This document shows positions 23,120-31,717 of a stretch of 43,016 nucleotides of DNA, one piece after another. A program made the translations under genes and the position numbers. The notes under the pieces were generated by a model. The model had not been told where the DNA came from and did not search any database. It worked only from the letters and a program-made list of their open reading frames with translations. The first letter of the stretch is position 1. Each line of letters opens with the position of its first letter. Origin of the DNA: JBHELQ01 sp046262995 (GTDB taxonomy: Bacteria; Actinomycetota; Thermoleophilia; Solirubrobacterales; Thermoleophilaceae). The stretch lies in contig JBHELQ010000073.1 in assembly GCA_046262995.1 (NCBI GenBank), positions 1 through 43,016 of the forward strand. Direction: 5' to 3'.

Positions 23120-25264
23120 ATGGCCACGACGATTGCCCCCTATCAGTCCGGCGGCTGGGTCGGCGTCCCCGGCAGCAGCGGCACGACCGAGCAGCCGACG
23201 AACAGCGTTCCCATGCCCACCTCCGCCGCGTTCTCCGGCGGGCGCAACCCCAACAGCCTGACCGCGCCCGAGCGCGACCAGCTGCTGCAGAACCAGCTGA
23301 TGGCGCAGTACAACGCCACGGGCCCGCGGACCGCCCCATCGGCCACCGCTGCGCAGGCCTCCCAGGCGTCGCAGGCGGGCTACCAGGCCGCCGGCAGCGG
23401 CGGCTCGAGCAGCTACACCCCCTACGCCTCCGAGCGGGCCCCGGGCGCGCAGCAGGCGGCCTACAGCCCCTTCTCCGCGGTCAGCGCGGGTCCCGCAGCC
23501 CAGGTCGACATGACGCAGCTGGGTCAGGCGGCCCTGGTCCGCGCCCCGAACATCAACGCCACGCTCGCCGACTACGTCGACGTCCCCTGGGCGGAGCGGG
23601 TGACCACGCCGACCGTGCTCGGGGTGACGGAATACAACGGCCAGGTCCTCCGCGACCCGCACCTGGCCGAGGCCACTACGGTCGGCATGGGCGACGCCCT
23701 CCGGTCCCGCCAGATGGAGCTGCTGGACTACCTCGAAGGCGCAGCGAAGGGCACCAACGGCCCATCTGCAGCCGAAATGCAGTTTCAGCGGAACCTCGAC
23801 AAGTCGATCGCGGCCCAGCACGCCCAGGCCGCCAACGCCCGCGGCACCGGGCGCGTCTCGGCCAACCTGCAGGCCGGCTACAACATCGGCGAGCTGTCCC
23901 AGGACGCCGCCGCTCAGTCCGCCATGCTGCGGGCCCAGGAGCAGCAGCAGGCGCGCGGCCAGCTGCTCGCGGGCCTGGAGAGCACCCGCGGCCAGGACAT
24001 CTCGGTCGAGACCGCCAATGCCAACCTGAAGACGGCGGTATCGCAGTTCAACGCCGGCCAAATCAACCAGACCCAGCTTGCTCAGGCGCAGCTGCAGCAG
24101 CAGGCCGCCATGCACAACCAGGACCTGCAGGCGCAGAAGAACGCGCTTCAGGCGCAAATCGACCTGCAAGGCGGCATGTTCAACGCCGACCAGGAAAACC
24201 AGATGAACCGGCTGCAGGCCCAAATCGAGGCCAATCGGCAGATGTTCAACGCCGGCCAGCAGAACGACATCGCGAAGGCCCAGGCCGGCATGCAGCTGCA
24301 GGCGGGCACCTTCAACGCCGGCAGTCAGAACGCCTTCCGCCAGCAACAGGCCGCGCTGAACAGCTCCGAGCGGCAGTTCAACGCCGGGGCGGAAAACCAG
24401 GTCAACCTCTTCAACACCGGCCAGCAGAACCAGGTCGGCATGTTCAACGCCGGCCAGTACGCGGACACGTCGCGCTTCAACGCCGGGCAGACGAACAGCG
24501 TGAACATGTTCAACACCGGCCAGCAGAACCAGGTCGGCCTCGCGAACGCCCAGAACTCCCTGCAGAACTCGCAATTCAACATCGGCCAGACGAACCAGCT
24601 GGGGATGTTCAACGCCGGGCAGTTCAACCAGAACCAGCAGTTCAACACGGGACAGACGAACCAAGTCAACGTCGCGAACGCGGGCCTGCAGAACCAGGTG
24701 AACCTGCAGAACGCCGACGCCGTCCTCCGGCAGCGGGCGCTGGACGACGCGCAGAAGCAGGCGCTGATGAACCAGTACCTGCAGGCGACGCAGCTGCAGC
24801 AGAACGCCGCCCAGTGGGAAGGGCAGTACGCGCAGAACAAGAACCAGCGTCTCCTGGGGTTCATCGGCAACAGCCTCGGCGCGGGCAGCGGCCTCGTCTC
24901 GACGCTGGTGTCCGACGAGCGGACGAAGACGGACGTCAAGCCGCTCTACGGCGACGAGCGCGGCAAGGCGGCGAAGGCGAAGCTGATGGACGAGGTGGGC
25001 GGCAAGGGCGACGACGTCGAGCGCCTGCTGGACAACCTCACCGCCTACAAGTTCCGCTACAAGGACCCGTCGCAGCCGGGGACCGCGCCGGGCGAGCGCT
25101 ACGGCATCATGGCGCAGGACCTGGAGCGCTCGCCGATGGGCGCCTCCATCGTCGTCGACGACGGCGGCCGGAAGAAGATTGATGCGGCCCAGGCCGTCGG
25201 TGTGCTGCTGGCCGCGATGTCGCGCATGAACCAACGCCTGAAGAAGGCGGAGGGCCGGCGCTAA
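23120..25264 (+). CDS. Gln/Asn-repeat virion protein with S74 chaperone domain
   Basis: 714 aa. Residues about 310-535 carry many copies of a short unit FN(A/T)GQxNQ, probably an elongated fibrous or coiled region. The last 120 residues match the intramolecular chaperone (peptidase S74) domain: VSDERTKTDVKPL near 595, then AYKFRYK and ERYGIMAQDLE. S74 domains help trimerise phage fibres and then cut themselves off at the conserved Ser. The N-terminal 190 residues are Ala/Gln-rich. It is probably a tail fibre or needle component, though genes downstream look like ejection proteins. Confidence 0.75.
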   Translation: MATTIAPYQSGGWVGVPGSSGTTEQPTNSVPMPTSAAFSGGRNPNSLTAPERDQLLQNQLMAQYNATGPRTAPSATAAQASQASQAGYQAAGSGGSSSYTPYASERAPGAQQAAYSPFSAVSAGPAAQVDMTQLGQAALVRAPNINATLADYVDVPWAERVTTPTVLGVTEYNGQVLRDPHLAEATTVGMGDALRSRQMELLDYLEGAAKGTNGPSAAEMQFQRNLDKSIAAQHAQAANARGTGRVSANLQAGYNIGELSQDAAAQSAMLRAQEQQQARGQLLAGLESTRGQDISVETANANLKTAVSQFNAGQINQTQLAQAQLQQQAAMHNQDLQAQKNALQAQIDLQGGMFNADQENQMNRLQAQIEANRQMFNAGQQNDIAKAQAGMQLQAGTFNAGSQNAFRQQQAALNSSERQFNAGAENQVNLFNTGQQNQVGMFNAGQYADTSRFNAGQTNSVNMFNTGQQNQVGLANAQNSLQNSQFNIGQTNQLGMFNAGQFNQNQQFNTGQTNQVNVANAGLQNQVNLQNADAVLRQRALDDAQKQALMNQYLQATQLQQNAAQWEGQYAQNKNQRLLGFIGNSLGAGSGLVSTLVSDERTKTDVKPLYGDERGKAAKAKLMDEVGGKGDDVERLLDNLTAYKFRYKDPSQPGTAPGERYGIMAQDLERSPMGASIVVDDGGRKKIDAAQAVGVLLAAMSRMNQRLKKAEGRR
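24049..24720 (+). repeat. Coding repeats, FNxGQ units
   Basis: Degenerate tandem units of 10-22 codons with core ttcaac(g/a)ccgg(c/g)cag encode FN(A/T)GQ-NQ. About a dozen units are visible with variable spacing. The similarity is stronger in protein than in DNA. Confidence 0.75.
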
Positions 25265-26904
25265 TGGGCCTGCGGGTGAATCCCGTCACGGGGCAACTCG
25301 AGGACGACGGCCAGGGCATGCCGCAGACCTTCGGGCAGGTGCAGGGCGTCCCGCTCGACCAGGTGGCGCCCGCCGCCCCTGGCCCGGCCATCCCGCCCGG
25401 CGTGCTCGCCGCCAACGCGCGCGCCGGGCAGGACCTCTCGCAGCCGGTGGTGATCGACCGAGGCGGCAACGACGCTCCCCCGCTCGCGCTGCCGCCCCAG
25501 ACGCCGGTCGCGTCTCCCGCCCCGGTCACCCCCCAGCCGCCGCCGGGCATGGTGCGTGAGAGCGAGACGCGCACCCGCGAGGTGGTGTCCCCCGAGGAGC
25601 GCCGGGCGATGCAGGCGCTGCGCGGGACCGACCAGGAGGCCGTGCGCCTCGCCGGCCAGCAGGGCGAGGTGGGCCAGGCGCAGGCGCAGGCGACGCTGGA
25701 GAGCGCCCAGCAGCGGGCGCAGCTGGGCCAGCAGCAGGCCGCCGAGAAGCAGGCGCAAATCGCCGAGGGCCAGAGGCTCGCCGCCGAGGCGAAGGCGCAG
25801 TACGACGGCGAGCGCCAGAAGCTCGCTGGCATGGACGTCAAGGACTTCTGGTCGACCCGGACGACGGGCCAGAAGGTCGCCGGTGCCATCGCGCTTGCCA
25901 TGGGCGCCGTCGGCGGCGTCCTCACCGGCAAGGGCGGGAACGTCGCGATGGACGTCATCGGCAAGGCCATCGACGACGATTACCGGGTCCAGCGCGCGCA
26001 CATCGAGGTGCAGAAGGACAAGGTCGCGGGCGCACGTGAGAACCTCGCCATGTCCAACGAGGAGCGCGCGCGGCGGCTCTCCGAGTTGGACGTCAAGCAG
26101 ACGGCTATCTGGCAGGCCGTGGGCGACGCCGCCCAGGTGAAGGCCGCCCAGGTCGGCACGCAGGCCGCTGCCGTGCAAGGGCAGGTGATCAAGAACGCCG
26201 CTGACCAGAAGGCGCAGGCTCACTACCAGCAGTGGCTGGAGGGCATGCGCACGAAGGTACAGAGCACCAGCGTGCAGGGGACCGGAGCAGCGGGAGGCGT
26301 CGCCGGCAAGGCCTCCAGCGAGGACCTGGCCAAGATTGGCTCCCTCGACAACGACATCAAGAACGTCGACCGGATGATCGCCACCATCAAGGCGAACCCC
26401 GGGGCCTGGAACGAGTACCGCAAGAACGAGGAGAGCTGGCAGCGCGCGGAGGCCTTCGGCAAGACGAAGCTGGGCGGCGAGCTGCGGGGATACGCTCAGG
26501 CGGCCGGCGCGGGAGACGTCACCCCGGAGCAGGGCCTCAAGTCCCCCGAGGCGAAGCAGATTCATCAGGGCCTGCAGGCCGTGAAAATCGGCCTGGCGAA
26601 GGGCTACGGCGGCGTCATCACCGGCGGTGACCTCCAGGCGGCCAGCACCGAGATGACCACCATGGCCAACGACCCCAGGCAGGCCATGGAGACGCTGCTG
26701 CGTCTGCGCGATCGGATGTCGACCAGCCGGCAGGTCTACCTGCAGAATCGCAACGTGCAGGCGCCGCAGACCGCGCCCACCCCGAGCATCGGCGGAGGTG
26801 GGCAGGGCCCCGACCCGGCGAAGGTGCAGATGGCCCGTCAGCGGCTGCAGGCCAACCCGAACGACCAGGTCGCGAAGGACTGGTTGGCCGCCCATGGGCT
26901 CTGA
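25264..26904 (+). CDS. Putative ejection (internal virion) protein, 546 aa
   Basis: A Pro/Ala-rich N-terminal 95 residues precede a long helical segment rich in Gln/Ala/Glu (about 120-190). An Ala/Gly-rich hydrophobic stretch follows (VAGAIALAMGAVGGVLTG), then more helices. This helical, Gln-rich make-up with a membrane-active segment fits proteins ejected into the host to form the DNA channel. ATG 25264 overlaps the previous stop (TAATG). Confidence 0.6.
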   Translation: MGLRVNPVTGQLEDDGQGMPQTFGQVQGVPLDQVAPAAPGPAIPPGVLAANARAGQDLSQPVVIDRGGNDAPPLALPPQTPVASPAPVTPQPPPGMVRESETRTREVVSPEERRAMQALRGTDQEAVRLAGQQGEVGQAQAQATLESAQQRAQLGQQQAAEKQAQIAEGQRLAAEAKAQYDGERQKLAGMDVKDFWSTRTTGQKVAGAIALAMGAVGGVLTGKGGNVAMDVIGKAIDDDYRVQRAHIEVQKDKVAGARENLAMSNEERARRLSELDVKQTAIWQAVGDAAQVKAAQVGTQAAAVQGQVIKNAADQKAQAHYQQWLEGMRTKVQSTSVQGTGAAGGVAGKASSEDLAKIGSLDNDIKNVDRMIATIKANPGAWNEYRKNEESWQRAEAFGKTKLGGELRGYAQAAGAGDVTPEQGLKSPEAKQIHQGLQAVKIGLAKGYGGVITGGDLQAASTEMTTMANDPRQAMETLLRLRDRMSTSRQVYLQNRNVQAPQTAPTPSIGGGGQGPDPAKVQMARQRLQANPNDQVAKDWLAAHGL

Positions 26905-28459
26905 CCCGCTCGCCGACGACCTGGCGGCGATGCGGCCCGCGGCCGGCGGCGGAGACCCGCTCGCCGATGACCTCGCCCGCATGCGCCCGGCCGCCCCTGA
27001 GCAGTCCGACAAGGGCGCCCTGGATGCCTTCGGCCGGAGCGCACTGCAGGGCGCCAGCTTCAGTTTCTTCGACGAGGCGGCGTCGGCGCTCAAAGCGCTG
27101 GCCGAGGGGCGCGACACCGGCCGGGGCGGGCCCAGCTTCGGCGAGCGCTACCGGCGCAACGTCGACGAGGAGCGGGCCCAGCTGCACGCGGCGGAGCAGC
27201 AGCACCCGATCGCCTCCACCCTGGGCCAGCTGGCCGGCGGCGCCGTGGCGCCCATCCCCGGGGCCGGAGCGCTGAACGCCGTCCGCGAGACGACGCCGCT
27301 GGTCCGCTTCGCGGTGAACGCGGCGCGGGGGGCGGGCGCGGGCATCCTGCAGGGCGCGGGCGCCAGCGAGGCGAAGGACCTCGGCGGAGTGGTCAGCGAC
27401 GCCGGGAAGGGCGGGCTGGTGGGCGGCGCCATCGGGGGGACCGTCGGTTACGGCCTGGAGCGCGTCCTGAGGGGCGCTCCGGAGCGCGTGGACCAGCGGA
27501 CCATCCAGGCCATCACCGGCGGCCGGGCGACCACTGCCGGGAAGAAGGTCTACGCCGACGACGACCTGGTGCTGGCCGCCGCAAAGAAGTTTGGCCTGGA
27601 GCCGGAGGGGGCGAACCCGCGCGCGCTCGCTGCCGCCACCGAGACCGCTCGCGAGAAGGTGGGGAAGCAGCTGGACGTGGCATACAACGCCATCGACCAC
27701 GAGGCGTTGGGCGTGCGCACGTCGGACATCCGCCGAGCCGTCGGGCGGGTGAAGGCTGACCTCTCGTCCCCGTCGGACGCGCCCGTCCGTCGCCAGCTCG
27801 AGAGCTACAGCCAGGCCATCGCGGACCGCTGGGGTGAGGGGGCGCGTGACCGCATCCCGTTGCAGGCGCTGAACAAGGAAATCACCAAGCTGCAGAATGT
27901 TGGCTTCGCTGGCGCGGACCTCTCCCCCGCAGCGGGCGCGCAGCTCAAGCGCGACCTGGCCGGCGCTCTCGACGTCGTGCTCGATCGCCGGCTGGAGGAG
28001 ATCAAGGACCTCGGCGGGCGCATCGCCAAATCCTCCCTGGGCCAGCGCGAGGGGTGGAAGGGCATGGCCGCCGCCGCGGAGGCCTCCCAGGCGCTGCCTG
28101 CTCTAAATCGCGACTACCGGGGCCTGCGGCTCATCCAGGACATCGCCGACCAGCGCGCGGCTATGCCCGCGGCCAACCAGGCCGCGGGAGGCCTACGGAA
28201 CGCGCTCAGCAACACCCTCGACGTGGGGCTGGCGCTCACGCACCCCATGGCGTTCGCCGGCAAGAAGCTTGCCCTGCCGGTCGCCGCTGCCGGCGGGCGT
28301 GCTGCCGACCGGGCCCTGGCGCGCCTCTACCAGGCGTCGCAGGCGGGGAGCGTCCCCGCGCAGCTGGTGCAGGATGCCATGGAGGCGGGCGTTCCCCGGG
28401 GTCTCATCTCGCGGCTGGCGCCCGGCATAGTCACAGACCCTGCAGCGGAGCAGCCGTAA
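26894..28459 (+). CDS. Putative ejection (internal virion) protein, 521 aa
   Basis: The N-terminus has a duplicated motif DPLADDLAAMRPAA / DPLADDLARMRPAA. It is followed by hydrophobic Ala/Gly-rich stretches (about 105-190) and a long helical region (about 230-430). This is similar in style to the preceding gene and to podovirus ejection proteins. It overlaps the previous gene by eleven bases and, at its end, the opposite-strand lipoprotein gene by 29 bases. Confidence 0.6.
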   Translation: MGSDPLADDLAAMRPAAGGGDPLADDLARMRPAAPEQSDKGALDAFGRSALQGASFSFFDEAASALKALAEGRDTGRGGPSFGERYRRNVDEERAQLHAAEQQHPIASTLGQLAGGAVAPIPGAGALNAVRETTPLVRFAVNAARGAGAGILQGAGASEAKDLGGVVSDAGKGGLVGGAIGGTVGYGLERVLRGAPERVDQRTIQAITGGRATTAGKKVYADDDLVLAAAKKFGLEPEGANPRALAAATETAREKVGKQLDVAYNAIDHEALGVRTSDIRRAVGRVKADLSSPSDAPVRRQLESYSQAIADRWGEGARDRIPLQALNKEITKLQNVGFAGADLSPAAGAQLKRDLAGALDVVLDRRLEEIKDLGGRIAKSSLGQREGWKGMAAAAEASQALPALNRDYRGLRLIQDIADQRAAMPAANQAAGGLRNALSNTLDVGLALTHPMAFAGKKLALPVAAAGGRAADRALARLYQASQAGSVPAQLVQDAMEAGVPRGLISRLAPGIVTDPAAEQP

Positions 28460-28880
28460 ACGCGCCGCCCTGGTCGAAGCATCCGAAGGTCGCCGTCGCA
28501 CCGCCGGTTGGCATCTCGCGGAGGCGGGAGAGGGTCACGAGGCCACCCGTGGTGATCAGGGTGAGGACGTCGCCGTCCAGCTTGAAATTGACGCCCCAGC
28601 CTCGTTGTGCGGTCGCGGGGCATGTCGTCTTGGCTGCGGTGAAGCGCAGGCTACCGCCATCAGCCGTGAACGTCCCCGTCGTGGCGGCCAGTCCGAAGCT
28701 GCCGCCAGGGAGCTGACAGATGAGGTCCTGCTCAAACTCCCCGCCGACGAACCCGAGCGCGCTGAGGCAGGTGGACGTGGTCTCCCCGATCCACTTGCCC
28801 TGCAGTTTGTCCGCCGGGTCGTCACCGCCGCAGCCGCTCGCCAGGGCCGCCAGGAGCATCATCCATCGCATGGCCGCCAT
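28431..28880 (-). CDS. Lipoprotein, 149 aa (opposite strand)
   Basis: The N-terminus MAAMRWMMLLAALASGCGGDD has a charged start, a hydrophobic core and the lipobox ASGC, so acylation at Cys17 is likely. The mature part is about 130 aa, beta-rich, with several Cys that could form disulphides outside the cytoplasm. It is oriented against the surrounding late genes and overlaps an ejection gene at its 3' end. These are the marks of a moron carried for lysogenic or surface-modification effects. Start at 28880 fits a GGGGG ribosome site; ATG 28871 is possible. Confidence 0.7.
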   Translation of the reverse strand: MAAMRWMMLLAALASGCGGDDPADKLQGKWIGETTSTCLSALGFVGGEFEQDLICQLPGGSFGLAATTGTFTADGGSLRFTAAKTTCPATAQRGWGVNFKLDGDVLTLITTGGLVTLSRLREMPTGGATATFGCFDQGGAFTAAPLQGL

Positions 28881-28920
28881 GGTCCCCCACCCCGCCCGCC
28901 AGCGGTAGCGGAACAGGCGT

Positions 28921-29736
28921 TCAGCGGGCTTCGAGTTTGTCCGTCTGCGTCGCAGGGTTGGTGGGGTCCCGCGGGGTGGCCAGCTGCGGCTCGGCGCCGG
29001 GGTCCTTCGGCGGCTTCTTCCCGGCGCTCTCCCGCTGGCGGGCCGACTCGAAGGCCTTGCCCAGCTCGGCGCTGAGGGCGGCGTCCACCGTCTCCGTCTG
29101 GAGGAACACCTCCAGCGCCGTCTGCTTCGCGTAGGGCAGCCGGTAGCTCTCCTTGGCGGCCACCGCGGCGATCATCTCCTGCTCGAGCGACGTCCGCATG
29201 GCCGCATAGAGTTCGGGGTACACGGTGGAGAGGGCCTCGACCTCCTCCGGCACGAGGATGCCGGCGCAGAGCGCATCGAGCGCGGTCAGCGGTCGGTCGA
29301 CCACGGCGTAGCGGCGGCGGAATTCGCTCACGTCCAGCTCGCCAGGGCGGACGCCCGTCCGCTCGGTGGCCACCATCTGCACCATCGGCTCCACGGGGGC
29401 GATGCTCTGCAGGTAGCCGACGGCGGTGCCCAGGGACTCGGCGTACTCCATGGCCAGGTCGATGTCGTAGAAGCCGCTCACGTTCTCCACCTGGCGCACC
29501 TCGTTCTGGGCGTTGGGCAGCAGGGCGATCACCTCGTCGTAGTCCCACTCCGGCAGGTCGGGCACGTCGGCCAGCTCGGGGGCGCGGCAGAAGCGGCGCA
29601 TGGCCCGGCGGACGTGCGTGGGCAGCCCCTCGGCCTTGCGCAGGACCTTCATCGTGATGGAGACCGGGCCGGGGCGCAGCGCGGCGGTGACACCGGTGGT
29701 GGCCAGCAGGGACTCGCCTCGGATGGTCGACGTCAT
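28921..29736 (-). CDS. Opposite-strand virion-like protein, 271 aa
   Basis: A helical protein with a central DRPLTALDALCAGILVPEEVEALSTVYPELYA-type region, a pattern I recall from large phage internal or tail proteins, followed by a charged C-terminus. It is the only large late gene on the minus strand. Its upstream region is the palindromic start-associated hairpin 6, shared with the divergent gene at 29784. Function uncertain. Confidence 0.55.
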   Translation of the reverse strand: MTSTIRGESLLATTGVTAALRPGPVSITMKVLRKAEGLPTHVRRAMRRFCRAPELADVPDLPEWDYDEVIALLPNAQNEVRQVENVSGFYDIDLAMEYAESLGTAVGYLQSIAPVEPMVQMVATERTGVRPGELDVSEFRRRYAVVDRPLTALDALCAGILVPEEVEALSTVYPELYAAMRTSLEQEMIAAVAAKESYRLPYAKQTALEVFLQTETVDAALSAELGKAFESARQRESAGKKPPKDPGAEPQLATPRDPTNPATQTDKLEAR

Positions 29737-29758
29737 CTCGCCATAGGGCGCGGCGGCC

Positions 29759-29782
29759 CCCAGGGGCCACGCGGCCCCTGGG
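29759..29782. promoter_or_regulatory. Start-associated hairpin 6, perfect palindrome between divergent genes
   Basis: CCCAGGGGCC (29759-29768) and GGCCCCTGGG (29773-29782) form a perfect ten-base inverted repeat with spacer ACGC. It ends one base before ATG 29784 on the + strand and lies 22 bases upstream of the minus-strand ATG at 29736. It is the most symmetrical copy of the element and can be read in both directions. Confidence 0.75.
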
Positions 29783-29783
29783 C

Positions 29784-30167
29784 ATGCAGGAGAGCATCGG
29801 GCCCGGGAATCTCTACCGCACCGCTGGCGGGGCCGGCGACACGGAGGGGGTAGCGGTCAGCGGAACGACCACCTACTACGGGACGCCGATGGACCTGCTG
29901 TCCATCCTGAATCCCTCGTTGCACCTGGAGTGGACCGGGACGCCGACGGGGACGTTCACCATTTGGGCCAGCAACAAACGGCAGCCCAACCTGGCCAACG
30001 ATGCCGACTGGTTCAACCCGCCGCTGGCCGTCCCCATCGTCCAGCCCGCGGGAAGCGCCTCCAAGGACTTCGTGGACCTGACGGGCTGGCCCTTCCGCTG
30101 GTGCCGACCCAAGTACGTCAACGCCAGCGGCACCGGCACCATCAACGCCTACCCGGCGGGGAAATAG
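29784..30167 (+). CDS. Virion-associated protein, 127 aa
   Basis: A beta-rich product with a NLYRTAGGAG...VAVSGTTTYYGTP start and a WASNKRQPNL segment resembling small tail or head-fibre accessory proteins of unknown role. The ATG is placed by the hairpin immediately upstream. Confidence 0.55.
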   Translation: MQESIGPGNLYRTAGGAGDTEGVAVSGTTTYYGTPMDLLSILNPSLHLEWTGTPTGTFTIWASNKRQPNLANDADWFNPPLAVPIVQPAGSASKDFVDLTGWPFRWCRPKYVNASGTGTINAYPAGK

Positions 30168-30169
30168 AA

Positions 30170-30640
30170 ATGGCCCAGTACAAGAGCCGGGGCGTCGGTG
30201 GCCTGTCCCTGGTCGGCACGGTGCTCACCGTCGGCGCGCCCGCGACGTCGTTCGCCATCCCCAACAGCGCCTCGATGGTGGACGTCGCGCTCCAGGTCGC
30301 GGGGGACCCGAACACCGGCATCGGCCCCATCGCGGGCGCTGACAAGCTGTCGGTGGTCTGTGCCGGCGTGCAACAGGTCCAGTTCCAGGCGACTCAATCG
30401 GTATTCCTGACAACCGCCCTGTTCAATTCCGGCGTGGCGATGTCTGATGGTGTGAACATCGCCGCCGGAACGGGGACAGGCAGCAGCTTCGGCGCGACGA
30501 CCGCCCAGAAGGTTGGCATGCACGGCGCTCACGTCGCACAGGAGACGGTAAGCGGCAGCCGGAGCGGCGGAGCCGCTCTGGCCGACTTGCTGACCAAGTT
30601 GGCCAACAAGGGAATCATCGCCGACGGGTCGAGCGCATAG
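30170..30640 (+). CDS. Virion-associated protein, 156 aa
   Basis: Rich in Gly, Ala, Ser and Val with long beta stretches (VDVALQVAG...SVFLTTALFNSG). It lies two bases after the previous stop, so it is co-translated. Possibly a tail or receptor-binding accessory protein. Confidence 0.55.
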   Translation: MAQYKSRGVGGLSLVGTVLTVGAPATSFAIPNSASMVDVALQVAGDPNTGIGPIAGADKLSVVCAGVQQVQFQATQSVFLTTALFNSGVAMSDGVNIAAGTGTGSSFGATTAQKVGMHGAHVAQETVSGSRSGGAALADLLTKLANKGIIADGSSA

Positions 30641-30652
30641 GAGACACCAGTA

Positions 30653-31003
30653 ATGCCCAGTGGAGATATCACCCCCAGTGTCGCCAAGACCGTTTCGTCC
30701 TGGCCGCTAGCAGAGTTCACCGTTACGCAACTGCCAACCCCGACGATCACCGTGACCTGGTTCGAGGGCGGCATCGGCGGACCTTCGCATTCGGCGAAGC
30801 TTTTCGATGGTTTCTGCGTGGGATTCGACTACAGCGCGGGCGTGTTCACCGACAACCTCATGCGAGCGATCAGTGGCGAGCGAGCGAAGCTCATCGGACT
30901 GCTATTCGGCGCGGGGGCGAACACCCCGGCGCAGCGCCAGACGGCCGCCATTCAGGCCCTCCTCGCCGATGGCGTGATCAACGTGAGCGGGGCCGTCGGG
31001 TGA
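30653..31003 (+). CDS. Virion-associated protein, 116 aa
   Basis: ATAGGAGAC precedes the ATG. The N-terminal half is beta (FTVTQLPTPTITVTWFEGG) and the C-terminal half helical, ending ALLADGVINVSGAVG. Function unknown. The stop overlaps GTG 31000. Confidence 0.55.
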   Translation: MPSGDITPSVAKTVSSWPLAEFTVTQLPTPTITVTWFEGGIGGPSHSAKLFDGFCVGFDYSAGVFTDNLMRAISGERAKLIGLLFGAGANTPAQRQTAAIQALLADGVINVSGAVG

Positions 31004-31227
31004 CCACCGATGAGGAATTCGCCGCGCAGGTCACGCGCGTGACCGACGGACTGACCGCCCTGGCCGACGCCATGGCCAACGATGGTTTGCTGGTGTCGAG
31101 CGGCATCGTGCTCGGCGGCCGTCAGGCGATACGCTCGCTGTGGACGCGGCTCGGCGTGCTCGAGACCGAGCTGGAATCCGCCAGGACGCCGCCGATGGCA
31201 GCGCCGAAGAGGCCGAGGAGGAAATAA
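31000..31227 (+). CDS. Small hypothetical protein, 75 aa
   Basis: Helical, with a basic Pro-rich tail (PPMAAPKRPRRK). Starts by GTGA overlap and ends in TAATG overlap with the next frame. Position suggests the start of the lysis cassette. Confidence 0.55.
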   Translation: MTTDEEFAAQVTRVTDGLTALADAMANDGLLVSSGIVLGGRQAIRSLWTRLGVLETELESARTPPMAAPKRPRRK

Positions 31228-31547
31228 TGCATGACCCACGAGAGCAGCACCGGCACGCAGTTGCCATCGGGGCCTTCGGACTCGCGGGCCTCGGATTCTT
31301 CCTTGTGGTCGCGGGAATCGCTGCCCGCCCTGCTGTGCGGGACCGCTGTGTCTCTCCTGTCGGTGTCCATTCTCGCGTACGCGTGGTTGGCGACGGACCG
31401 GTTTTCGTCGGCCCCCTGGTGGGCGGGCCCGACAGCGATCGCAATCGCGGCGCTGCCGACGAGCGTGCGAGCGGCGGCCGTGCGCAGCGTCCTGCACCGA
31501 ATCCTCCCGCCGAAACGCTGACCCCGAACAAAGGAGACATCCCATGA
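31227..31547 (+). CDS. Alternative overlapping frame with one membrane helix, 106 aa
   Basis: ATG 31227 overlaps the previous stop (TAATG), and its TGA overlaps the next ATG (ATGA), the coupling typical of this genome. The N-terminal helix (VAIGAFGLAGLGFFLVVAGIAA) is strongly hydrophobic. Third-position GC falls in the second half. Either this or the 31231 frame, or both, is translated. Confidence 0.35.
   Translation: MHDPREQHRHAVAIGAFGLAGLGFFLVVAGIAARPAVRDRCVSPVGVHSRVRVVGDGPVFVGPLVGGPDSDRNRGAADERASGGRAQRPAPNPPAETLTPNKGDIP
31231..31521 (+). CDS. Putative holin-like membrane protein, 96 aa
   Basis: Two predicted membrane segments, LPALLCGTAVSLLSVSILAYAWL (about 31-53) and a second hydrophobic stretch (about 62-80), then a basic C-terminus. 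Third codon positions are mostly G/C in this frame, better than in the overlapping frame 31227-31547. Position before a small hydrophobic protein and an endolysin fits a holin. Confidence 0.5.
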   Translation: MTHESSTGTQLPSGPSDSRASDSSLWSRESLPALLCGTAVSLLSVSILAYAWLATDRFSSAPWWAGPTAIAIAALPTSVRAAAVRSVLHRILPPKR

Positions 31548-31717
31548 GTCATTGGTGGCACAAGCTCGGCGCGGTCCTCGGCCCCGTCGCAACCCTCCTG
31601 CCCGTCCTGGGCGCAATCCCCGGCGCGGGCGCCGTGGTCAACGTCGCAATCACCATCGTGGGCGTTGCGACCACGCTGGTCACGTCGCTGGACAAGGCCT
31701 TCCCGCCCAAGTCGTGA
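31544..31717 (+). CDS. Small hydrophobic protein, possible second holin or antiholin, 57 aa
   Basis: AAAGGAGAC ribosome site, ATG 31544. The product is nearly all hydrophobic (LGAVLGPVATLLPVLGAIPG and VVNVAITIVGVATTLVTSL) with a short charged tail, fitting a small holin-like protein. The stop overlaps GTG 31714. Confidence 0.55.
   Translation: MSHWWHKLGAVLGPVATLLPVLGAIPGAGAVVNVAITIVGVATTLVTSLDKAFPPKS

Noticed and set aside
24049..24720. Possible CRISPR array, from regular repeats
   Set aside because: Units are degenerate, in frame and code for FNxGQ; there are no constant-length spacers.
22934..25234. A 766-codon minus-strand frame over the FNxGQ-repeat gene
   Set aside because: Antisense shadow; its Leu/Gly/Val repeats are the complement of the repeat region.
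25371..25400. GCCCCTGG near a possible eighth hairpin
   Set aside because: The left arm GGGGCCA is missing and it lies inside a coding region far from a start.
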